DNA of 64,000 nucleotides, taken from Ligilactobacillus salitolerans (GTDB taxonomy: Bacteria > Bacillota > Bacilli > Lactobacillales > Lactobacillaceae). Position 1 is the stretch's first letter, and every line of letters starts with the position of its first letter. The DNA is taken from assembly GCF_003864415.1 (NCBI RefSeq), contig NZ_BFFP01000007.1:20118-84117 (forward strand), written 5' to 3'. Of the stretch, positions 1 through 7,105 are shown piece after piece. A model generated the notes under the pieces. The model worked only from the letters and a program-made list of their open reading frames with translations, was not told the DNA's origin and ran no database searches. Made by a program: the position numbers and the translations under genes.

Positions 1-95
1 CCGAGCATCTTAGCTCTTTCACCGATCTTGCCGATCACATTTGGTCCAAAGAAATTCACACTTGGCATCAGAAAATCATAACTGCGTTCTGTCAT
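1..95 (-). CDS. Iron-containing alcohol dehydrogenase, 1,3-propanediol dehydrogenase-like (5' end only)
   Basis: This gene runs off the left edge. Only the first 31 codons are present, beginning with ATG at 95-93 behind an AGGGGGAGC ribosome binding site (102-110). The visible N-terminus, with FLMPSVNFFGPNVIGKIGER, closely resembles the start of DhaT-type group III alcohol dehydrogenases, which reduce 3-hydroxypropionaldehyde to 1,3-propanediol with NADH and Fe2+. It lies downstream of, and on the same strand as, a glycerol dehydrogenase, which suits a glycerol-fermentation role. The family is fairly sure. The substrate is inference because the catalytic domain is outside the window. Confidence 0.75.
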   Translation of the reverse strand, partial: MTERSYDFLMPSVNFFGPNVIGKIGERAKML

Positions 96-317
96 TACGA
101 AAGCTCCCCCTAATTGATATTTAATTTTGTTTGAATGCGGACGGCTAATCGATCAGCTGGGTCAAAAGACTGCTTAACGCGAAATTTAAAGAAGATAGTG
201 AATTATTTACCTTAAATAATAACTTCAAAAAGCGCGTTTTTCTGCCTTGATCGAGCTGTTTGTTTAACCAACTCCATGATATAGCACTTTTATTCACAAG
301 TAAAGCCCTAAAAAAAC

Positions 318-341
318 TCTTTTCTAATTTCTAGAAATTAG
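318..341 (-). terminator. Palindrome at the end of the glycerol dehydrogenase gene, possible terminator
   Basis: A perfect 18-bp palindrome, CTAATTTCTAGAAATTAG (324-341), overlaps the stop codon. On the minus strand it is followed by a short purine stretch and seven T residues. It could be a weak intrinsic terminator, since the stem is A/T-rich. Confidence 0.4.
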
Positions 342-1425
342 CAGTGACATATTGATCCACGGCGACCAAAACATCTGCCACGTCTTCAGCCGTGACCGTA
401 AACGGCATCCGGTGCATCGTTTCGGTCGGCAGGGTGGCTTGCTGGCCGACTTTGAGCAGGTCAGCATAGCTAACGTCGGAAAGCTTGAGGTCAGCCAGAG
501 TAGTTGGCAGTCCCAGTGATTTATTAAAGGCAATATACTTGTTGAGCTCGTCAGTCGAGACCTGGTCCAGCATTAGTTCGCACAGATAACCGTAGGCGAC
601 TTTTTCGCCGTGCATCATGGTCTCGCTGGGTCCCGTCAAGGCAGTGAAACCATCGTAGATCGCGTGGGCAGCGGCTAAACCGGAACTTTCAAAGCCCAGC
701 CCGCTTAAGAGGGTGTTGGCTTCCACCACGGATTCCAATGCCGGCGTGACGACTTGCCCTTTGGCGGAGGCAACGGCTTGTTTAGCATGGGCAAATAAGT
801 TATCGGCGCAAGTCTGCGCGATTGCCAGCGAGGCTAGGGTCGGGCCGGCGCCAAGCATTGATTCCTCATAGGCCCGCGCTACGTCTTTGGCTTCGATGTT
901 GGTTGCCATCGCGTCGCCAATCCCCGCGATCAGGTTTCTGACCGGCGCGTGGGCAACAACGCGCGTGTCGACTAAAACAAGGTCCGGGTTTTTGGCATAG
1001 AAGGCGTATTTTTCAAATTTACCGTCTGGTGTATACAGGACTGAAAGAGCCGAGCACGGCGCGTCAGTCGAGGCAACGGTTGGCAAGATAGCTACCGGCA
1101 GCTTGGTGCGCGCGGCCACGTTTTTGGCGGTATCTAAGGTCTTGCCGCCGCCTAAACCAATGATAAAGTCGTTGCCGGCTTTTTGTGCTGCTTCCGCGAT
1201 CCGCTGGCATTCTTCATCCGAGGCTTCCCCGCCAAATTCGACATAAGCCGCGGTAAAGCCTTCCCTTTCCAGAGTCGCGTTCAACTTTTCACCGATGATC
1301 TTCCAGACAGTTGCGTCGCACAGTAAAAGCGGCTTAGACCCGAGCGCGGCCAGATACTCCTGCGGTTCATCGAAAACTCCGCTGCCCTGAATGTAATGGG
1401 CAGGACTGGCAAATTCTTTGATCAT
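331..1425 (-). CDS. gldA: Glycerol dehydrogenase
   Basis: NAD-dependent, metal-requiring oxidation of glycerol to dihydroxyacetone in the cytoplasm. The NAD-binding GLGGGKTLDTAK motif is near residue 90 and PTVASTDAPCS near 115. The three Zn ligands of the family appear in order: Asp in GIGDAMATNIEA (about 171), His in GLAAAHAIYDG (about 254) and His in TMMHGEKVAYG (about 272). At 364 residues it has the usual length. Two in-frame ATGs six bases apart follow the GGAGG. The second (1425) has normal spacing and is chosen; the first (1431) abuts the ribosome binding site. It lies between a small ribbon-helix-helix-like gene upstream and a 1,3-propanediol-dehydrogenase-like gene downstream, all on the minus strand, which suggests paired oxidative and reductive glycerol use. 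Confidence 0.92.
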   Translation of the reverse strand: MIKEFASPAHYIQGSGVFDEPQEYLAALGSKPLLLCDATVWKIIGEKLNATLEREGFTAAYVEFGGEASDEECQRIAEAAQKAGNDFIIGLGGGKTLDTAKNVAARTKLPVAILPTVASTDAPCSALSVLYTPDGKFEKYAFYAKNPDLVLVDTRVVAHAPVRNLIAGIGDAMATNIEAKDVARAYEESMLGAGPTLASLAIAQTCADNLFAHAKQAVASAKGQVVTPALESVVEANTLLSGLGFESSGLAAAHAIYDGFTALTGPSETMMHGEKVAYGYLCELMLDQVSTDELNKYIAFNKSLGLPTTLADLKLSDVSYADLLKVGQQATLPTETMHRMPFTVTAEDVADVLVAVDQYVTANF

Positions 1426-1512
1426 GATCATACCTCCAATTTGAAATTTAATTCACAAACTAATGATACCGCTTTTATTTTAGCTGTCGCAAATAATTCG
1501 ACTACGGTCGGA

Positions 1513-1674
1513 TCATTTAGCAGCGGCACTTTGCTGATCGAGCAGTTCCAGCGCCTTTTCGATCACTTCAGCCTGGGAGAGGTCCAAGCGCCGGGATAAC
1601 TTCAGCAATAACTTGCGGTTCTCTTGGGATGCACTAACATGGATCGATTGTTCGCGTTCTTTTTCGTTTTTCAT
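1513..1674 (-). CDS. Small ribbon-helix-helix-like protein (53 aa)
   Basis: A short gene with a strong AAGGAGG ribosome binding site (1681-1688) six bases before ATG. The 53-residue product has a charged N-terminus, then a strand-like SIHVSAS segment and two predicted helices containing LLLKLSRRLDLSQAEVIEKA. This is the usual layout of CopG/Arc/MetJ-type DNA-binding proteins. It lies 87 bp upstream of the glycerol dehydrogenase on the same strand, so it may be co-transcribed and could regulate that locus or its own promoter. The coding call rests on the start signal and the fold-like pattern. The regulatory role is inference. Confidence 0.7.
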   Translation of the reverse strand: MKNEKEREQSIHVSASQENRKLLLKLSRRLDLSQAEVIEKALELLDQQSAAAK

Positions 1675-1871
1675 GAATTTGCCTCCTTAGTTAAAATTTT
1701 AACCTTGACTTCAGTCCTTCTATAACGTGTTTTACACCGTTCTTATGATGAATTCAAGCCTTATCAATACTTATTTATTTAAAATAGTGCTATTATAAGT
1801 GTTACAGACCATTATATATAACTAATGGACTCGCAAGTTGTGACTGTAACTCTAAGGAGGAATTTATATAC

Positions 1872-2729
1872 ATGATCAATATTGCATCAACCACTGATAG
1901 TGATTTTGCCGATAATTTAATGACTTTTTATGTTTCGATCCTGGAGCATAACCTCGATGAGGACTTTCATTTTTTTATTATCGACGACAAATTAAGTAAA
2001 GCAGACCGCGCCTATATCAGGCAGCTGGAACATATTTACGGCAATTGCCGTGAGATCACTTTTCTGGAAAGTGATTTTGAATACTATAAAGAAGCCAACA
2101 CTGATTCGCCGGATTCAGCGATCAAGGAAAATACCTACTACCGACTGGAATTGCCGGAGTTAGTTGATTGTGACCGGATCTTATACCTGGACAGTGACAT
2201 GATCTGTACCGGGAGTCTGGTCGACTTGTGGCATGAAGACCTCAATGGCAATGTGATCGGTGGCGTTGAAGACCAGGGCTATGTTGACCGCTTGACAGAA
2301 ATGCACGTCCCACATGACAAGAACCTGTACTTTAATGGCGGGCTGCTGCTGTTTGATACCAAGAAGTGGCGGGAAGAAAATGTGACCGAAAAAGTCCGCC
2401 AGTATATCGTTGAGCATTCAGACAACCTGATCTACCAGGATCAAGACGCTTTAAACGCCGTTTTGGTCGGCAAATGGCAGGTACTTGACCCGCGCTATAA
2501 TGTGCAGTCCAAGCTAGCCCGTCATGACTATATCAACCCTGATCCAGCAGGCGAGAAGTTAGCAATCAAAGCCCGCCGCGATCCGCTGCTGATCCATTTT
2601 ACCGGCTGGAGCAAGCCTTGGGTCCGTTATGGCAAGTGGATGCACCCTTGGCGGGATGAATATTACCAATATAAGTTCATTGCGACCCAACGGCTGCGGG
2701 AATATACGGAAAATTTGGCAAAAGCATAA
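1872..2729 (+). CDS. GT8-family glycosyltransferase
   Basis: A glycosyltransferase family 8 protein of 285 residues, resembling the GspA / lipopolysaccharide galactosyl-glucosyltransferase group that uses UDP-sugars. The metal-binding DxD lies in YLDSDMICTG (Asp 107 and 109). The typical GT8 C-terminal HFTGWSKPW lies near residue 242, and the YFNGGLLLFD stretch in between is also characteristic. No signal peptide or membrane segment is seen, so it is cytoplasmic. The start is ATG at 1872 behind AAGGAGG. The gene is monocistronic, divergent from the gldA group and followed by a hairpin. The acceptor is unknown; teichoic acid, exopolysaccharide or glycoprotein decoration are all possible. A second GT8 gene lies at 48867. 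Confidence 0.85.
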   Translation: MINIASTTDSDFADNLMTFYVSILEHNLDEDFHFFIIDDKLSKADRAYIRQLEHIYGNCREITFLESDFEYYKEANTDSPDSAIKENTYYRLELPELVDCDRILYLDSDMICTGSLVDLWHEDLNGNVIGGVEDQGYVDRLTEMHVPHDKNLYFNGGLLLFDTKKWREENVTEKVRQYIVEHSDNLIYQDQDALNAVLVGKWQVLDPRYNVQSKLARHDYINPDPAGEKLAIKARRDPLLIHFTGWSKPWVRYGKWMHPWRDEYYQYKFIATQRLREYTENLAKA

Positions 2730-2734
2730 AGTTA

Positions 2735-2776
2735 AAAAACGAGCATTTTGCTCAGGCGAAGTGGTCGTTTTATTTT
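2735..2776 (+). terminator. Terminator-like hairpin after the GT8 gene
   Basis: An outer AAAACGA/TCGTTTT pairing encloses a GAGCA-TTT-TGCTC hairpin and runs into T-rich sequence, directly after the stop codon. Confidence 0.5.
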
Positions 2777-2839
2777 GAGAAAAAAGCTGATATTTCGACG
2801 TGAAAGGGTTATCATAAATGTGAAATGGAGGGATGTGCA

Positions 2840-3649
2840 GTGAGATATACACTCAATGACTTCAGTCAAATGATCGACCATACTAATTTGCACGCGGATG
2901 CTTCGTTTGACAACATGGTCAAATTATGTGACGAAGCTAAGCAGTATCACTTTAAAATGGTCGCGATCAACCAGACCCAAACGGCAACTTGCGCCAGGCT
3001 GCTCAAGGACAGCCCGGTCCATACCGGCGCGGCGATCAGCTTTCCGCTGGGCCAGACAACGCTGCGGGCGAAATCTTTCGAGGTCCACGACGCGATCGAA
3101 AAGGGTGCTGATGAGATCGACTACGTTGTCAACTTGACTGCGGTGAAGAACGGCGACTTCGACCATGTCAAAACGGAGATGCAGACGCTAGTTTCGCTAT
3201 GTCATGACCGGAACGTTTTATGTAAAGTTATCTTTGAAAACTGTTATTTGACCAAGGACGAGATCAAAAAGCTGGCGCAGATCGCCAAGCAGGTCCAGCC
3301 GGACTTTATCAAGACTTCGACCGGTTTTGGTTCAGGCGGGGCAACTGTCGCTGATGTCAAATTAATGAAAGAGACCGTCGGGGATACGGTGCGCGTCAAA
3401 GCGGCCGGTGGGATCCGCAACAGCGATGACTTTTTGGCGCTGATCGAAGCCGGCGCTGACCGGATCGGGACTAGTTCTGGCATTGCGATCATCGAGGCTT
3501 TGAAACACAGATTTGAGCAAGATCAAGTTAGTGCGATCGAGCTGCGCACTGGTGAAGCTGACAAAAAAGCCCCCAAAGTCGGTGCTGGTACGCCGGATGA
3601 TCACGACACAGTTGGCGAGTATGATCTTTGGTCAGACCTTTACGAATAA
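2840..3649 (+). CDS. deoC: Deoxyribose-phosphate aldolase
   Basis: Cleaves 2-deoxyribose-5-phosphate to glyceraldehyde-3-phosphate and acetaldehyde in deoxynucleoside catabolism. The Schiff-base Lys is in [14 protein letters not shown] (about residue 158), the second active-site Lys in [11 protein letters not shown] (about 187), and the catalytic Asp in [10 protein letters not shown]. The GTG at 2840 is chosen because GGAGGG (2827-2832) lies at normal spacing, and [17 protein letters not shown] aligns with DeoC N-termini. The protein is 269 residues, whereas bacterial DeoC is usually about 220. The excess is a C-terminal tail of roughly 45 residues after [14 protein letters not shown], hydrophilic and without recognisable domain. 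No deo operon partners adjoin it. Confidence 0.92.
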   Translation: MRYTLNDFSQMIDHTNLHADASFDNMVKLCDEAKQYHFKMVAINQTQTATCARLLKDSPVHTGAAISFPLGQTTLRAKSFEVHDAIEKGADEIDYVVNLTAVKNGDFDHVKTEMQTLVSLCHDRNVLCKVIFENCYLTKDEIKKLAQIAKQVQPDFIKTSTGFGSGGATVADVKLMKETVGDTVRVKAAGGIRNSDDFLALIEAGADRIGTSSGIAIIEALKHRFEQDQVSAIELRTGEADKKAPKVGAGTPDDHDTVGEYDLWSDLYE

Positions 3650-3655
3650 GAAGCG

Positions 3656-3692
3656 GTGTCTTTCATTTTGACGATGAGAGGCACTTTTTTTG
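3656..3692 (+). terminator. Intrinsic terminator of deoC
   Basis: GTGTCTTTCAT pairs with ATGAGAGGCAC (11 bp with G-U pairs) around a short loop, followed by seven T residues. Confidence 0.9.
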
Positions 3693-3741
3693 AGCTGAAA
3701 TTGTTTAACTGTGTAGGGGTCAGGCTGGATTGCCAAATAAA

Positions 3742-3883
3742 CTCGCGTAAGTCGAGCAGAGTCACGCGAGAATAGATTTGCCCAGAAGATGGTGAGATTA
3801 GGAGCTAAACTACACCTGTTTGCTCAGAAGATGGTGAGATTAAGAGCTAAACTACACCTGTTTAGCTCAGAGAGAAAAGAGAT
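3742..3883. repeat. Family A tandem hairpin array A1 (42-bp period)
   Basis: Two tandem 42-bp units begin CAGAAGATGGTGAGATTA at about 3782 and 3824, each with a GGTG/CACC stem. Upstream, at 3742-3770, is a different hairpin unit, CTCGCGT...ACGCGAG, which recurs almost unchanged at 19249-19277 beside array A3. No gene is seen in this stretch between the deoC terminator and the mutarotase promoter. Confidence 0.75.
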
Positions 3884-4012
3884 CCGTTTGCTCGAGCTGC
3901 TCGTTTCTGAACCAAAAGCAGCAGAACGTTCATAGGTGATCAAAGCAATTTTTTTCAACTAGTTCAAATTTTATTTAGATTTTGGGCGATTTTTTTGTTG
4001 GGGTATTTTGTT

Positions 4013-4026
4013 TGGAAACGTTTACT
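4013..4026 (+). promoter_or_regulatory. Candidate cre (CcpA) site upstream of the mutarotase gene
   Basis: TGGAAACGTTTACT matches the catabolite-responsive element consensus TGNAARCGNWWWCA at all but the last base. It lies about 50 bp before the start codon, where it could mediate carbon catabolite repression. Confidence 0.55.
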
Positions 4027-4078
4027 ATAAGTGTTAATCTGAAATTGATAAATATTTTAATGAAAGGATGTGCTTATA

Positions 4079-5227
4079 GTGAAGCATAGTGAATTGACAA
4101 AAACTCTCGTGGCAAGTTTGGCAGTGTGCTTGGGCGTCATGGGGCTCGGCCAGCTTGGGCAGAGCGAGACAGTTTTTGCCAAGAAGACGGACAACGGCAA
4201 GGTTGAGAAATTTGACAAATACAAGGGCCACCAGGTTTACGAATATACCGTCCAGAATAAATCCGGGCTGAAAGTCTCAGTTCTCAGTCAAGGCGGGACC
4301 CTGCATGGAATCTACGTGCCAAAAGGCGCCAAGGACAAGCGCAACATTATCATGTCCTTCAAACATACCAAGCAGTACTACAGCAAGGCGGCTAAGTCGC
4401 TTTATGTTGGCCAGCAGATCGGGCCAGTCGGCAACCGGATCCGCGACGGGAAATTTAAGCTAGACGGCAAGACGGTTTCTGTCCCGACCAACGAAAACGG
4501 CAATACCCTGCACAGCGGCAAGCATGGCTACAATTCTGTGCGCTGGAAGGGCAAGGTCGGAACTTATCATGGAAACCCGGCGATCACTTTGCGCCATACC
4601 TTTAGTTCGAAGTACACCGGTTTCCCCGGCAAAGTTAAAGCAACGACCAGGTATGTCGTGACCGATGATAATCAGGTCAAAGTCTTGATGAGTGCCAAAA
4701 GCACCAAGGACACCGTCTTTGATCCAACGATCCATGCCTACTTTAACCTAGGGCAGGAAAAGACGATCCGTGATCAAGAGTTGACGATGAACTCGACCCA
4801 GCGCTTAGAGCTTAATAAAGAGAAGGTTCCAACCGGCAATCTGCTCGAAAATAAAGGGACCTATGACTTTACCCAGCCAAAAGCGCTTGGGTCCCACTTG
4901 GATCACCTGATCACCACTAAGGAACAGGGCTTTGACACAATGTTCAAGGTCAAACCGGACAAGAATGATCAGATCGCCAAATTATCCGATCCGAAGACCG
5001 ATCGTTCAGTGACCTTCCTGTCGAAACGTAATGGCATGGTGGTTTATTCCGGCAATTCGATCACCAAGAAAGTGCCGTTTGAATCTGGGGCCGGCCGCCA
5101 GCATGCTGCAATTGCGCTCGAACCGCAAATGCTGCCTGACGCGGTCAATCACCCAAGCTTCGGCGATGTCTCGCTAAAAGCTGGGCAAACCAAGACCAAG
5201 GAGATCACCTACAAGATCGACTATTAA
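4079..5227 (+). CDS. Secreted aldose 1-epimerase (galactose mutarotase family)
   Basis: Interconverts alpha and beta anomers of aldoses. The mutarotase beta-sandwich motifs are all present: substrate Arg in GNRIRDGKF (about 120), catalytic His in NGNTLHSGKHGY (about 145), catalytic His in DPTIHAYFNL (about 220) and the Glu base in IALEPQMLPDAVNHPSF (about 349). Unlike cytoplasmic GalM, it begins with a signal peptide: basic MKHSELTK, a hydrophobic core, then ETVFA just before KK. GTG at 4079 is preferred because GAAAGGA lies about 10 bases upstream; GTG at 4070 abuts that site. It acts outside the membrane, either as a free protein or cleaved by signal peptidase I. A cre-like site precedes it, and it may feed the sugar uptake systems with the correct anomer. 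Confidence 0.88.
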   Translation: MKHSELTKTLVASLAVCLGVMGLGQLGQSETVFAKKTDNGKVEKFDKYKGHQVYEYTVQNKSGLKVSVLSQGGTLHGIYVPKGAKDKRNIIMSFKHTKQYYSKAAKSLYVGQQIGPVGNRIRDGKFKLDGKTVSVPTNENGNTLHSGKHGYNSVRWKGKVGTYHGNPAITLRHTFSSKYTGFPGKVKATTRYVVTDDNQVKVLMSAKSTKDTVFDPTIHAYFNLGQEKTIRDQELTMNSTQRLELNKEKVPTGNLLENKGTYDFTQPKALGSHLDHLITTKEQGFDTMFKVKPDKNDQIAKLSDPKTDRSVTFLSKRNGMVVYSGNSITKKVPFESGAGRQHAAIALEPQMLPDAVNHPSFGDVSLKAGQTKTKEITYKIDY

Positions 5228-5338
5228 ACAATTGAGGCAAACGGACCGCTGGATCAAATGGTTCGGCGGTTTTTGCATGGTATCATGCGGCTGCAGTTGA
5301 ATTTACTTGCTGTCTTTGCACTTTAGGGGGAATTCCCA

Positions 5339-6322
5339 ATGAAAAATAAAAGCACCAGTTTAGCTAAAATGATTTTTTCGGTCTTAATTTTGGCCATAAC
5401 TATGGTTCTAGGAAATGGGGTAATCAAAGCGGATACTTTGGAAAATATTATGGGCAGTCAAGCAGTGCCCAAAGAAAATCATATTATTTCTTACGAACCC
5501 AAGATTTCTTCTAGCCAGGTCCAAAAAAGAAGCGCAATTGTGACCAATTATGCTTTCCATTCTAAGGTCCTTAAATTGGATTGGAATTATGATGTCTATT
5601 TACCTGCCGGCTATGATCCTAAAGCTGCTAAAAAATACCCGGTCATATACTTGCTGCACGGCTTTTTAAACAATCACGGCGATATGTGGAACAAGATGAA
5701 TACGCAAAAAATGTTAAATCAAGTCCAGCAACGCACGGGTCAACCCATGATCGCCGTGTTTGTCGATGGGTTCAATAGCTGGTATATTAACTCGCCTGAT
5801 CCAGGCGGAATGCAGATGCAAACGGCGATCATCAATGATTTGATGCCGGATGTAGAAAAAAATTATCGAGTTTCCAAAAAAGCTTCTCAGACCGCTGTTG
5901 GCGGCTTGTCCATGGGAGGATATGGCGCTGCCAGGTTGGCGTTGAAGTACCCGAATGAATTTTCTTCGGTCATGGCTTATTCGCCGGCGATCTATCGGAA
6001 GGTCAGCGATCAAGATCAGGATACCTTGATTGCTTTTGCCAATAAGAAAGGCAAGGGTCTGGCCAAAAATTACAGGAAATATTATCCGACCCGGCATTTC
6101 AAGCAAAAAGCTCAATCAGTGAAGTTTTACGTCGAAACCAGTCGTGATGATACGGTGGTCAATGTGAAAGATGTCTCCGCTTTTGTTAAGACTTTGAAAA
6201 AGAAGGACGTCTCCGTCAAATACCTGCAAGATTCTGGTTATGATCATGGCTGGGCTTTGTGGGACAAAACTTTCCCGCAAGGATATCAGTGGGTCGCCCA
6301 GCAATTTGCCGATTCTAAATAG
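5339..6322 (+). CDS. Secreted alpha/beta-hydrolase esterase (esterase D / antigen-85-like)
   Basis: A serine esterase of the putative-esterase (PF00756-like) family with an N-terminal signal peptide (hydrophobic residues 10-30, then KADT). The oxyanion segment is VIYLLHGFLNNHGDMW (about 102-117). The nucleophile is Ser191 in GGLSMGGYGAAR, the acid is Asp270/271 in SRDDTVV and the base is His303 in GYDHGWALW. ATG at 5339 follows AGGGGGA. The gene is more A/T-rich than the preceding mutarotase but the two share direction and secretion, so they may act on the same extracellular carbohydrate esters. The substrate is not evident, and tributyrin- or feruloyl-type esters are both possible. Confidence 0.85.
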   Translation: MKNKSTSLAKMIFSVLILAITMVLGNGVIKADTLENIMGSQAVPKENHIISYEPKISSSQVQKRSAIVTNYAFHSKVLKLDWNYDVYLPAGYDPKAAKKYPVIYLLHGFLNNHGDMWNKMNTQKMLNQVQQRTGQPMIAVFVDGFNSWYINSPDPGGMQMQTAIINDLMPDVEKNYRVSKKASQTAVGGLSMGGYGAARLALKYPNEFSSVMAYSPAIYRKVSDQDQDTLIAFANKKGKGLAKNYRKYYPTRHFKQKAQSVKFYVETSRDDTVVNVKDVSAFVKTLKKKDVSVKYLQDSGYDHGWALWDKTFPQGYQWVAQQFADSK

Positions 6323-6339
6323 TTAGCAAATGTTTTTAG

Positions 6340-6386
6340 CGAGGGTCAGTTTTTCGGAATGTAAACCGGAAACTGACTCTTTTTTA
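6340..6386 (+). terminator. Intrinsic terminator after the esterase gene
   Basis: GAGGGTCAGTTT pairs with AAACTGACTC, followed by six T residues. Confidence 0.85.
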
Positions 6387-6396
6387 TGCTAAATTA

Positions 6397-6425
6397 TTTA
6401 CAACAGGAACATTTGTTCGTATAAT
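6397..6425 (+). promoter_or_regulatory. Promoter with LexA (SOS) box for the yolD-like gene
   Basis: TTTACA (6397-6402) and TATAAT (6420-6425) are separated by exactly 17 bp. In the spacer is GAACATTTGTTC (6407-6418), a perfect Gram-positive GAAC-N4-GTTC LexA operator. Repressor binding there would block this promoter, so DNA damage should induce the gene. The inferred transcript start is only about 10 nt before the start codon. Confidence 0.85.
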
Positions 6426-6443
6426 AGGTATGAGGTGAGGATC

Positions 6444-6854
6444 ATGGTCTATAAAAAACCGTTGAAGTATAATCCAGATGATTTTAGTGAAGAAGCGATC
6501 CAGCATTTCTTTGATTATGAATATCAAGACCGGGGGATGCTCAAGTGGCAGGGCTTCTTTTTGTCTGACCACACGAGTGCTTTGAACCAGGAAAAAGATC
6601 AGCCGGCCGCCGAGCTTTTACCGCGGCAAAGCGCAGATGAGATCTCTAGCCGGTTGTTTCAGTCTTGGCAGAGCCGCCGGCCGGTCACCATTCAAATGCA
6701 GGAGATCGATGGCGACCAGGTGCCGCAAGAATTTCGCGGGGTCGTGGTCGGCTACTATGAAAATGAAGTCGGCTTAAAATTGGCGGAATCGGAAAAAACA
6801 CTGCAGCTGCTGTTGGAAGAGATCCGCAATGTCAACATTGGTCAAAAAAGGTAG
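6444..6854 (+). CDS. YolD-like protein, SOS-regulated
   Basis: A 136-residue soluble protein. The DRGMLKWQGFFLSDHT segment near residues 30-45 matches the conserved RGxxKWxxF core of YolD-like proteins. These are usually encoded next to Y-family polymerase genes (uvrX/dinB-like) and induced by LexA. The promoter here carries a perfect LexA box, which independently supports the call. No polymerase gene adjoins; the next gene is a PTS permease, so this is an orphan yolD. ATG at 6444 is chosen with GAGG at 6432-6435 (8-base spacing); GTG at 6435 lies inside that site. The function of the family is unknown, with a modulator of mutagenic polymerase often suggested. Confidence 0.72.
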   Translation: MVYKKPLKYNPDDFSEEAIQHFFDYEYQDRGMLKWQGFFLSDHTSALNQEKDQPAAELLPRQSADEISSRLFQSWQSRRPVTIQMQEIDGDQVPQEFRGVVVGYYENEVGLKLAESEKTLQLLLEEIRNVNIGQKR

Positions 6855-6900
6855 ACCGATTTAAAATTAACCGTTTGCAAAATTCTTTATTTGTTACTGA

Positions 6901-7040
6901 TTGCCAAAATTATCAACTAAGAATATAATACAAATGTTAGTTAATTGGCTTTTTGGTTGGAGAAATAAAGCAGACGCGATTAAGCTACATAAAAAATAGA
7001 CCAATTTACAGGGAGGTGCCTTCCAAGTCTGCTTTTTTTG
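6901..7040 (+). promoter_or_regulatory. Promoter and attenuator-like leader of the PTS IIC gene
   Basis: TTGCCA (6901-6906) and TATAAT (6924-6929) have 17-bp spacing. The leader then has AAAGCAGAC (6967-6975) pairing with GTCTGCTTT (7027-7035), nested around a GGGAGG/CCTTCC hairpin and followed by a run of seven T. This is a complete intrinsic terminator 65 bp before the gene, so transcription is probably controlled by read-through. The anti-terminator partner was not identified. Confidence 0.65.
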
Positions 7041-7105
7041 CTAACCATCAGCCAACGATTTATTAGTTGATAACTAGGTCATTATGCAAGAAAAGGGGAA
7101 TTTTC

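Noticed and set aside
1396..1599. Plus-strand open frame opposite the small ribbon-helix-helix-like gene
   Set aside because: No ribosome binding site, and it overlaps two well-supported minus-strand genes and their gap.
6865..6885. Possible cre site upstream of the PTS operon
   Set aside because: Only one half, CGTTTGCA, matches; three of the other consensus bases fail.
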